Source: Silene conica | Taxonomy: Eukaryota > Streptophyta > Magnoliopsida > Caryophyllales > Caryophyllaceae | NCBI GenBank assembly: GCA_029255685.2 | Contig: CM055315.2 | Span: 33,733,501 to 33,797,500 of the forward strand | Reading direction: 5' to 3' | Length of the DNA stretch: 64,000 nucleotides | Shown: piece after piece, positions 52,101 through 59,688 of the stretch | How the letters are laid out: each line of letters opens with the position of its first letter | Numbering within the stretch: the stretch's first letter is position 1 | Translations under genes and position numbers: made by a program | The notes under the pieces: model-generated | Database searches by the model: none | The model's input: the letters and a program-made list of their open reading frames with translations, nothing else | What the model was told of the DNA's origin: nothing

Positions 52101-55100
52101 GTTGTTTGTCATATATGGGGATATGCCTTAAGCTGGCCTCTGAGCCCTATATGTGTATGTTTGTCGTGTCTGGGACATGCCTTAAGTTGGCCTCTGAGTT
52201 CAGACATGTGTGATAGTGATCGCGTTGGAACATGCCTTAAGTTGGCCTCTGAGTCTGACGAGTAGAGCAGCTGCACAACGGGGTAGCTAAGGAACTGACA
52301 CCTTGCCCGGGGTGCAGATGTTTGGTGCTAGAACATGCCTTAAGCTGGCCTCTGAGTTTAGTACCTTGTGATGTGGTGAAGGGACATGCCTTAAGCTGGT
52401 CTCTGAGTCCTTTACTTTTGGATGCTAGTCTATGCCTTAAGTTGGCCGCTGAGTCTAGTGTCTTGCTGATTGGCAGGTCCATGCCTTAAGTTGGCCTCTG
52501 AGTCCTTGCTTGCTGAATGTTTGGTGTCTAGGTTATGTCTTAAGTTGACCGCTGAACCTTTTCACTTGCTGAATGTTTTGGTATTAGGTTATGTCTTAAG
52601 TTGACCGCTGAACCTTTTACTTGCTGAATTTATCTGTTTGCCTTGAGTTGGTACGTATCAGATATAGATATTGATAATGATGAGTAAATGTATAATTGTT
52701 TGAGTTATGGTTTGATCATCCAAGGCATTGGGTGACTCTTAATTCGGTTTCATAAATAATTGGATTGAAAGACCCCCCGACCGGGTAACCAGTAAGGAAA
52801 CCGGCTCTCCTTTCTAACGGTTTATGAAGTTGGTTGAGAGCCGTGCACTAGAGTTAGCATGTTGTTATGAGATCAATTGATGAGATGTTTATGCTTCACA
52901 TGTTGATATATGTTGGAGTATTCTGTATTGTTTTATGTGTTACGTGTTGTCACAAAAGGTGGCTAGGAGAACTCTAGTCACTCCCCACTGATTGTGGCGT
53001 ACATGTTTTCATGTATGTAGGTACATGCAGGTTGGAGATGGGTTCACGAGAGGGCTAGCGAGTGATGATCCTACTGTCATCATATGACTTACCTTATATC
53101 GCATAGCTAGACTCTTAGACTTTTGTTACATTTGTTTTGGTGCCTGTAGGGATGTTCCATCCCAGGCTGATGTATATATTTGTTTCCGATACTTAGAACT
53201 GTTACTTATCTATTTTGGTTTTATTCCAGTTTCAGTTTCTGTTTCAGTTTAAGACTTCTCGCATGTTGTTTTGTTTGCTAAAAAGTTTTATTTCCGCTGC
53301 ATTGTTAGTACTTTTGTATGTTTAAATTTCCGCTTTCGCGAGGGGTTTTACATCAACATTATCAATCCAATTACTATAATATCATATAGTCAGTATTCTT
53401 ATTTCATACCTAATTCAAATATCCGAGAAACAACAAATAATTTTTTTATCATACAAATAATAACTTACGCAGTTATTAGTTATTTGTTACTTTATCGTGA
53501 TAAATATCGACATATTTTATATCTATAACGACTATAAGTCTATAAAACATTCTAATATGTTTTATGTAATTTTAATAATGAAAATACATTTAGAATATGA
53601 AGAAATTAACGAACTTTTTTGACAAAGATCAAACCTATTTATTAAAACCCAGATCCATATAAGATGTGGGTTTGAAAATTTTGGACCCTGGATATGATTT
53701 AGATATGGATCCAATATATTCAATATGAATATGGGTATGTATTTGAATGTTACGAGACCCTACACATTGTCGTTCCTACTCAAGATGATCACATTTTATT
53801 TTAAGGTTAAGACAGAGTAAATATGACTCATTTACAACAAAATCCATTTTTTTGATCTACAATGAGAATTTGTCGTTAAAGGATACATAAGGGTGAGATT
53901 ATTAACGGTCTTGAGACAAGACTTTGTTAAGTGTTAAGACAAAACTCTCCCGATTTTACCACTAATCTACTCGAGTGTTGTGGAAGTCTTAAGTCGAGTG
54001 TTAGAAATCCAACGGATAATGTATAAAATTTTAGGTGAGTCTAACAATAAAGAAATAATAAAAGTAAATAAAAAGTTGAATACCTAAAAAATATCTCATA
54101 TATTAAAATTAAAATCTTGTCCGATTATCCCCAATCTACATCAGAATGTAAAACGGAACAAAAAGTTTGATCCTGACATGATCCCGGGTTAAGTAAAAGG
54201 AGCATAATATGAGCAACTGAAATTGAAGCCGACAGCAGCAGGCAGTAGCTATTGGTGTCAAATCTTATAAGCATATAAATTCATCCCCCACTTTTGTCAA
54301 ACGTCATTAGCTAGTAGTCTAATACGGAGAAGTATTTATACTCATGTAGCAAGTAGCAACCATGAAAAGGACAATTTACTAGCACGGACACTTCTCTTAA
54401 ATAGCCGCCCCGTGTTTGACACTCGGACATCCGACACTCGTTGGATACATGGCTAAACATATTATAATTTAGAAAAGGAATAAAGTTTTAAAAAGATTGA
54501 TTAGAAGATGATTCTGGTTGAAAAATGAGAATTAGTTAGAGTAAAGGTCAAATTGTACCTTCACTTGTTTAGATTTAGCTTCAAGTACATGATAAAAATA
54601 AAATATTATACGTTATTTATAACCATAAATTAGATATTTTATTATATTTAAATATTGTGTTCCATATCATAAATTTTATGGGATATCATGTTCCGTATCC
54701 GTGTCCGTGTCCGTGTTCGTGTCCGTTTTGGTGCCCTAGCTGTCAACCAATGGAATCTACAACAACTAAAGATTTTTAGTATGATTTTGAGATAATGGAA
54801 TCATGCTCAACCACCAATCAACCACAAACCACAACGCCAAAAAATGCTAGTATAATCAAATCAAAAGGGCAAATGAGGTATAGTTTAAGTCTATACGTTT
54901 CATTTTTCTAGTTAAAATTGGACAAAATGTTTTTGTCCTTTAGCCGTGTCTTTCATGAGACTAAGGGAGTGCTGACTAGGGCTGAGAAAAAAAATCCGAT
55001 ACGAATTTTTATTCGAATTCGATCCGAATTCCGGAAAAATAATTCCGAATATATGGATACCGTTTAAAATGGATCTCCGATCCGATTTTTTACGAATTGG

Positions 55101-57068
55101 ACCGGATGTGGATCGAGATTTTCATAAAACTGGATATCCAAATCCGATCCGAATTTTAAAAATTTATACAAAAATGTTTAGAAACTTCATGTTTAGTTTA
55201 TGCGGATTTTAGACATATTTTGAAATTTGTAATAAAGACTTGTAATTTAATAATTCATGCGATCGGGGCTTATAATTTAATAATTCATGCAATCGAGACT
55301 TGTAATTTAATAATTTATGCGATCAAAATTCAAGACTTGTAATTTATGCCATCGAAAAACCTTTTTAAAGTGGGTTGCAAAATGTGAAATGAACTGAAAT
55401 TGCCTTTAGTTTTAGTTTGTAACAATACATTGGCCTATAGCCTAGTAGCTTTTGTGGAATTTCTCCACTTATCAATCTGGATCAAATCCGATTTCCGAAA
55501 TCTGGATATCCGAAATATTCGGATCGGATGTGGATCACAAAAAATGAGAATTTCCAATTCGGATATCCGATCCGAATACCAAAACCGAATCGGATATTCA
55601 GTTTTGCTCAGCCCTGAGTGCATAACTTTTGCAAATGCTAAACAACCACTTCAATTTCTAAATAAATCCATTTTAGAGCATGTTTGGCAACTCGGAATTG
55701 GAATTGCATTCCGTAATTGAAACATTTCATGTGTTTGGAAACCTCTAGAATTTGGAATTGGAATTGGACTCAATTCCTTACCAATTTCAACCTAGTTAAA
55801 ATTTGAGCCTTTCAAATCCCTACCATATACTAGTTATTTCAATTCCATCATTATTTACGTCTTTTTTATATCCAAATTTAATCGTAATATTTTAATTTTC
55901 GACATTTTTTCCGATCGCGAATATTTTCCGGGAAATTTTTTCTTTTCCCAAAATAAAAATTTTTCGATCACTTCGACCGATATCCGTCTCGCCCAATTCC
56001 AATTCCAATTCCAATTCCACGGGTTTCCCAAACGAACTTTTGGAATTGGATTTCGAATTGAATTCAAACATTTTGATTTCTACAATTGAAATCATCAAAA
56101 TGAAATCATTTCCGTGTTTCCAAACGTGGCCTTAGATTAATCATCAACTTAAGCCTATAAGCATTTTCTTTTTGGCCTAAAAGGAGCCGTCAAATTTAAA
56201 CTCAGGTTAAGAGTATGGAGTAAAGTTATAAACCGGGACAATAACTGCTCTTGACAAATTTCTCTGTAGATTTGCATGGAAAATATAACAAAATATAAAG
56301 TTACTCTACCTTTAGGCCAGGAATGAACCAAACGCTCCTAAGGCAAAATCACCGGCCTATTTGAGGGAATAAAGTGATATTTATAGACAGTGGCAAAAGA
56401 AATTTGGTAAAAAAAAAAAAACTCTAATGAGATTTGAACCTCTAACTTCACCAAGCTTCTAACACATAACCACTTTTAACCATTAGACCCAACCCATTTT
56501 TGTGAAATTTATATACAATAATTACTCTTATTTTTATGTTGGGGGTGGCACTTGCCTACCAAATCCGCCCCTATTTATAGATACATATCAACGCGAATAT
56601 ATTTTAGCTTAATGGGAGTCGAATATTGACTTAGTCGTAAGATGGTGGATTTTTTATTATTGGGGCAACTGTTTTAGCGTGTTTTAATCGTATCAAAACC
56701 TTATAATCTTGTTTGAGTTTATGTATATATTAATTAGAAAGTGGAGATTTGAATCGGAAATAGGAAATGAAAGTGAAAAAGGAAAGCAAATAAACATACT
56801 TGCGAGCAGAGAGAATGCCAACAGTGGATCCATAACAATTGAATTTGGAAGAACGAAGCGCATCAACAATGGCGTCTTGGGCGAAGGGACAAGTACGAAA
56901 AGAGGGGAAGTGGGAAGGGTCACCATGGCCAAGTGGTATAATATCATCAGGGGAATTCACGTTGTCTATAACCCTATTTAAAACTCCTCTTACTGTAATA
57001 TTTGATGCTAGTCTCACATTTTTGTTCCCTTCGAATTTCCATTTCTTCATTTCTCCTCCCTTCTCCAT
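46124..57068 (-). CDS. tyrosine aminotransferase-family PLP enzyme, seven exons
   Basis: Exons inferred on the minus strand, all joined in phase at GT..AG sites: 57068-56800, 47776-47437, 47243-47025, 46932-46873, 46705-46550, 46467-46374, 46236-46124 (stop TGA). They give 416 residues with no internal stop, the normal size for the plant TAT family. Exon 1 has I-P-L-G-H-G-D-P-S; exon 2 L-S-P-E-D-V, Y-Y-E-A-R and N-P-G-N-P-C-G. Exon 3 has D218 and Y221 (T-D-E-V-Y-G-H) and the cofactor lysine K251 in S-I-S-K-R-W; exon 7 has R390 in S-N-W-L-R-I. Fold type I aminotransferases of this group move amino groups from tyrosine or related amino acids to a 2-oxo acid; relatives include nicotianamine aminotransferase and the C-S lyase SUR1, so the substrate is open. 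Intron 1 is 9,023 bp. Confidence 0.88.
47777..48412 (-). other. intron 1 of the TAT-like gene, 3' part
   Basis: AT-rich with no gene. The acceptor is AAAACAG just before 47776. Two stretches have moderate base composition (48130-48330) but no conserved frame. Confidence 0.55.
48422..48617. mobile_element. Mutator-like MITE, copy 1 (196 bp)
   Basis: CACAAATTCTTATTCGCAAC at one end and GTCGCAAGTAAGACTTACTA at the other, imperfect inverted ends, flanked by the 9-bp duplication AATCAGGTA (48413-48421, 48618-48626). A 9-bp duplication points to Mutator-like elements. The body contains palindromic CCGTCGCAAGCTTGTGACGG. A copy of equal length lies at 57255-57450 in reverse orientation. Confidence 0.88.
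49083..49322. mobile_element. Stowaway MITE (240 bp)
   Basis: CTCCCTCCATTCAT at the left and ATGAATGGAGGGAG at the right form the classic Stowaway inverted repeat. TA lies at both borders (49081-49082, 49323-49324). It is in intron 1 of the TAT-like gene. Confidence 0.9.
49348..50272. mobile_element. fold-back element with ~115-bp inverted repeats
   Basis: GAGTTAATTAT...CTCCCTTATATGTT...AAAAGTTGCTACCA on the left is mirrored by TGGTAGCAACTTTTGA...AACATATAAGGGAGT...ATAATTAACTC on the right. The interior (49460-50140) has no recognised domain. No clear target duplication. Possibly a Mutator-type MITE. Confidence 0.65.
51370..51765. repeat. array A: five GC-rich hairpins with changing outer stems
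   Basis: Five units with an inner stem of CCAGCCGG/CCGGCTGG type and a GC-rich loop: 51370-51420, 51460-51504, 51550-51586, 51633-51677 and 51719-51765. The bases outside the core pair in at least four units but differ in sequence: GCACTC/GAGTGC, GACT/AGTC, GATT/AGTC, GGGTT/AACCC. Spacers between units are unrelated. Confidence 0.85.
51897..51973. repeat. hairpin type C, copy 1
   Basis: A core GACCCCCCGGTCGGGTAACC...AAACCGGCTCTC is flanked by CGGGAA and TTCCCG. The second copy has the same core with different flanks. Confidence 0.65.
52055..52632. repeat. array B: about ten hairpins with a conserved apex and variable complementary arms
   Basis: The apex ATGCCTTAAGYTGGC plus CTCTGA recurs at about 52067, 52122, 52177, 52231, 52334, 52385, 52431, 52480, 52534 and 52590. 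Each copy lies between arms complementary to each other but different from those of other copies. Examples are GCGTATTAAGTT/AACTTAATACGT and CATATATGGGG/CCCTATATGTG. Unit spacing is irregular (46-103 bases). Confidence 0.88.
52748..52829. repeat. hairpin type C, copy 2
   Basis: A core GACCCCCCGACCGGGTAACC...AAACCGGCTCTC is flanked by TTTCATAAAT and GTTTATGAAG, which pair with one wobble. GAAAG/CTTTC pair next to the core. Confidence 0.65.
53358..54974 (-). other. intron 1 of the TAT-like gene, middle part
   Basis: AT-rich, no gene. A short run of GTGTCC repeats lies at about 54697-54726 and a related GACACTCGGACATCC stretch at 54418-54440; they may be the worn ends of another element. Confidence 0.5.
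54975..55615. mobile_element. hAT-like MITE with ATCCGATCCGAAT repeats
   Basis: AGGGCTGAG near the left end and CTCAGCCCT at the right end are inverted. The flanks GAGTGCTG (54967-54974) and GAGTGCAT (55616-55623) agree at six of eight bases, fitting an old hAT target duplication. The ends are full of degenerate TCCGAATT/GGATATCCG words, and the centre is AT-rich. Confidence 0.65.
55676..56131. mobile_element. PIF/Harbinger-like MITE (456 bp)
   Basis: GAGCATGTTTGG at the left and CCAAACGTGGCC at the right form imperfect inverted ends of the Harbinger/Tourist type. TTA is present at both borders (55673-55675, 56132-56134). The interior is built of GGAATTGGAATT repeats near both ends. Confidence 0.75.
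56398..56500 (-). mobile_element. tRNA-derived SINE-like remnant
   Basis: On the minus strand a box A-like TAATGGTTAAAAGTGG (~56485-56470) and a box B-like GGTTCAAATCTC (~56443-56432) are spaced as in a tRNA gene. A T-run follows (56420-56409). It is too degenerate to be a functional tRNA. Confidence 0.4.
56800..57068 (-). CDS. exon 1 of the TAT-like gene
   Basis: It encodes 89 complete codons plus two bases, ending S-A-R at a GTATG donor. It joins in phase to exon 2 (A-V-S-E-Y-L), 9 kb downstream, which matches the usual first intron position of the family. The first ATG (57068) gives an acidic/basic start without a clear transit peptide, suggesting a cytosolic enzyme. A second Met six codons later is possible. 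Confidence 0.85.
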
Positions 57069-57115
57069 TAACTCTCTTCTCTCTTACACACTATTTTTTT
57101 AAATAGATATGGTAG
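57069..57115 (-). promoter_or_regulatory. candidate core promoter and leader of the TAT-like gene
   Basis: On the minus strand CTATTTAAAAAAATAG (about 57106-57091) is a possible TATA element 25-40 bases upstream of a pyrimidine/AG-rich leader. The Mutator-like MITE copy starts only ~190 bases upstream of the ATG, so the native promoter next to the gene is short. Confidence 0.35.
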
Positions 57116-57254
57116 TATTGACTTTATACAAGGAACCAGGGAATATTATTTTTATATTTTATCGTCAATTTTTGTGTTAAGACATCATATTTTTGTCTGA
57201 AATAACAAGTGGGATTTTATAATGATCTTGCAAATTAGTTAATGTTACTCCTTA

Positions 57255-57450
57255 TAGTAAGTCTTGCTTGCGACGGGTCACCATTTGTGACGGATATTTT
57301 GTGAGATAAAATGGATACAAAATGAGTTAGTGGAGAAAGGGGACCACATGAATAGTGTTGCAGAGAGAGAAAAAGTGGGTATTTTGTGAGTGAAAACGAT
57401 ATCCGTCGCAAGTTTGCGACGGATAGTGCCGTTGCAAATAAGAATTTGTG
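57255..57450. mobile_element. Mutator-like MITE, copy 2 (196 bp)
   Basis: Reverse-orientation copy of the 48422-48617 element with the 9-bp duplication TACTCCTTA (57246-57254, 57451-57459). It lies about 190 bases upstream of the TAT-like start codon. The two copies are both 196 bp and very similar, so the family was active recently. Confidence 0.88.
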
Positions 57451-57617
57451 TACTCCTTATTGATAAGGGTAAATTAGTTAAGATATTCCATTCATAAATT
57501 CGTTAATATATTCTCATGATACATTCAGTATTAATTTAGTTTACCATAATTAATGAGAATATTTTAAGAATCTTTTCGTATTCGATTTATTAATGTGTGT
57601 CCTTCGAACACATTTTG

Positions 57618-58152
57618 AAAAAATTGATTGACTCCCTTATATAAACGACTTTTTGAAATTTACTCCTTAAATAATTTTTTTAAAACTTACCCCACTAGGG
57701 TCACCATATGTATTTTTTTATCAAATATTGCTCTCATTTCATTATTTTGGTAACAAAAGACACAACATTTCGTCTAAAATTTCAAATTTGATACACTATC
57801 TTTTGTTGATTATGATTGTATTGTTCTTTACCTTATTATAGGACCAATTTATATCACATTTCTTTCTCCCAAATTTGTTAAATCTCATAAGTTAATCTAT
57901 CACTATTTAACGAATTTGGTAGGACTGGGATTAATTAAATGGGTCGTGTAATAAGGCAAATGACAATACATTCATTAGCAACAAAAATTAGTACAAAATT
58001 TCAATTATTCTCGTATGTGTCACCAAAAGCATTAATATGAGAGAAATATTTGATAAAAGTTATATGTGATGGAGGTAAGTTTAAAAAAAATTATATAAGA
58101 GAAATAAGTTTCAAAAAATAATTATATAAAGGAATAATAATCAATTTACCTT
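57618..58152. mobile_element. fold-back element with ~110-bp inverted repeats
   Basis: AATTGATTGACTCCCTTATATAA...TACTCC...ATCAAATATTGCTCTCAT on the left is mirrored at 58030-58150 (ATGAGAGAAATATTTGATAAA...AATCAATT). The interior is non-coding. No target duplication is clear. Confidence 0.55.
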
Positions 58153-58242
58153 ATTAATAACTATTTATACAAAAGTTACGCATATGTGGTTGTAAAAATT
58201 AATTAAAATGATGTTAAACCTTTTGTTATTATTTCAAAATAA

Positions 58243-58272
58243 CTAGTTTTTTGAACTCGTGCACTGCACGGT
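58243..58272 (-). mobile_element. Helitron 3' terminus, minus strand
   Basis: On the minus strand the hairpin CCGTGCAGTGCACGAG is followed by TTCAAAAAACTAG and a host T. A short GC-rich hairpin about 10 bases before CTRR is the hallmark of Helitron 3' ends. The 5' end of this copy is not located; it should lie to the right. Confidence 0.55.
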
Positions 58273-58559
58273 TAGTAAATTTTTTAGGCTTTCGAGAACA
58301 GGCTGCTGCCGGATTTTTTTTTTAAAGAAACAGCCTTATTTTTTTTCTACGAACAGTGCATGAACAGTACCGAAACGTGAATAGTACCAAAAAAACTGTT
58401 TTTTTTTAAACAACTTTAATTTGATGTTTGCTAATATTACCAGATCGACAATTATCAATATTTAATCATTATTAAACATTGATACAAACTTGATGATTCA
58501 AATTAACACTTTAAGATGAATATCAAAATCATGATGAAAATCGATTGTCCGTATATTCA

Positions 58560-58941
58560 ACTAATCACAATCAATCAATATATATATACTTAAAAGAGGA
58601 ACTTTTCGAGCGATTTCATTGGCTATTGTTTTAGAGCAATTTCACTCGCTATTACTTTGATTAAATAAATTAACTATATAGATAAAAAAAGATATTTAAA
58701 TAGTAATAAAATATTAGTTGGATAATTATTGTTTTTAGAGCGATTACATTGACTATTACTTTGGTTAAATAAATTAAGTATATAAATAAAAATATAATTA
58801 AATAATTATTGAATAACAGTTGGATATTTATTGAATAACAGTTGGATAATTATTGAATTAGTTAATAAAAAAATTGATTTCATTGGCTATTGTTTTAGAG
58901 CAATTTCATTGGTTATTACTTTGCTTAAATAAATTAAGTAT
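58560..58941. repeat. diverged tandem units flanking CACTA element 2
   Basis: Units containing TTTCATTGGCTATTGTTTTAG, TTACTTTGGTTAAATAAATT and TTAGTTGGATAATTATTG recur with period ~130 and continue at 62950-63125 beyond the CACTA element. The start (TACTTAAAAGAGGAAC, ~58587) resembles the 5' end of plant Helitrons. Confidence 0.5.
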
Positions 58942-59145
58942 CACTAGTAGAAAAATACCCTTTTGCGGCTATCTATTTGAGGCGTTTTTTAGCAAACGCA
59001 GCAAATAGAAAATTCCTTCTAATAATTAAAAAATAGTTATAAAACCATTTGAGGTGTTTTTAACCTAATAACGCCTCAAATAAATCATTTGAGGCGTTTT
59101 AATACTCAGACGCTGCAAATACTCCTAATTCCGCAGTAGTGTATA

Positions 59146-59688
59146 TTGCACATATATCCCTCCTCCCTCATTCACCCTAAATCATTCATCCTCTTCAAAC
59201 TATGTAAATCTGAAAATTTATCACCAGATTCAGCTCCCCAATCTGAAGTCCGTGATGTCTTTGTGTCTTCATCGGCGTACCAGAACTCACCTTCCCAATC
59301 TGAGACCCCATTCGCCTTCCTCTATCGCTAGATTTCAGCCATATCTAATGTGTCAACTACCGCGTGTTTCTCATGTCTGGTGGTACGCATCTGCGACAAC
59401 AACTCGCCCTTTATGCTAGGTAAAATTCCAGTTGAAGAATTTTATTAAATTATTTAGGGTTTATAAATTAATGAATTGGGGTTTTTTAATCTTGTGTTTC
59501 TCTTTAATCAAGTTTTCTTTACTTATTCAATTATATATACGTTTACCATTGATAGCGAAATCTTCTATTTTCAGATGTACGTTTGGAGAGCTTCTGACTT
59601 TCAGGGTAAAAATATCCATGTTCACAATGAGCAGGTATTTTCTCCTTTTTAGATTTTCTAAAATGTTGATCAACAAATTTTAAAATAG
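59146..59688 (+). other. left interior of CACTA element 2: possible captured leader and exons
   Basis: A pyrimidine-rich leader-like stretch (59150-59200) is followed by two short exon-like pieces with donors: one ending TTTATGCTAG at 59420, and 59576-59635 (M-Y-V-W-R-A-S-D-F-Q-G) before GTATTT. I do not recognise the protein. Confidence 0.4.

Larger units (their letters stand above)
50423..53352. mobile_element. solo LTR, 2.93 kb, with hairpin arrays
   Basis: It is bounded by TGTAACATCCCGTATTTTCG and GCGAGGGGTTTTACA with a perfect 5-bp duplication TCAAC (50418-50422, 53353-53357). There is no internal region and no second LTR. It lies in intron 1 of the TAT-like gene. Both ends start with TGTAA when read inward, so strand is not decided. 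The middle holds two tandem arrays of hairpin-forming units and a third hairpin type twice. Confidence 0.88.

Noticed and set aside
52055..52632. Plain minisatellite
   Set aside because: Spacing is irregular and flanks are unrelated between units but complementary within each, which a plain minisatellite does not predict.
56398..56500. Functional tRNA gene
   Set aside because: Box A and box B resemble a tRNA, but the cloverleaf cannot be completed and the end is a long T-run; a SINE remnant is more likely.
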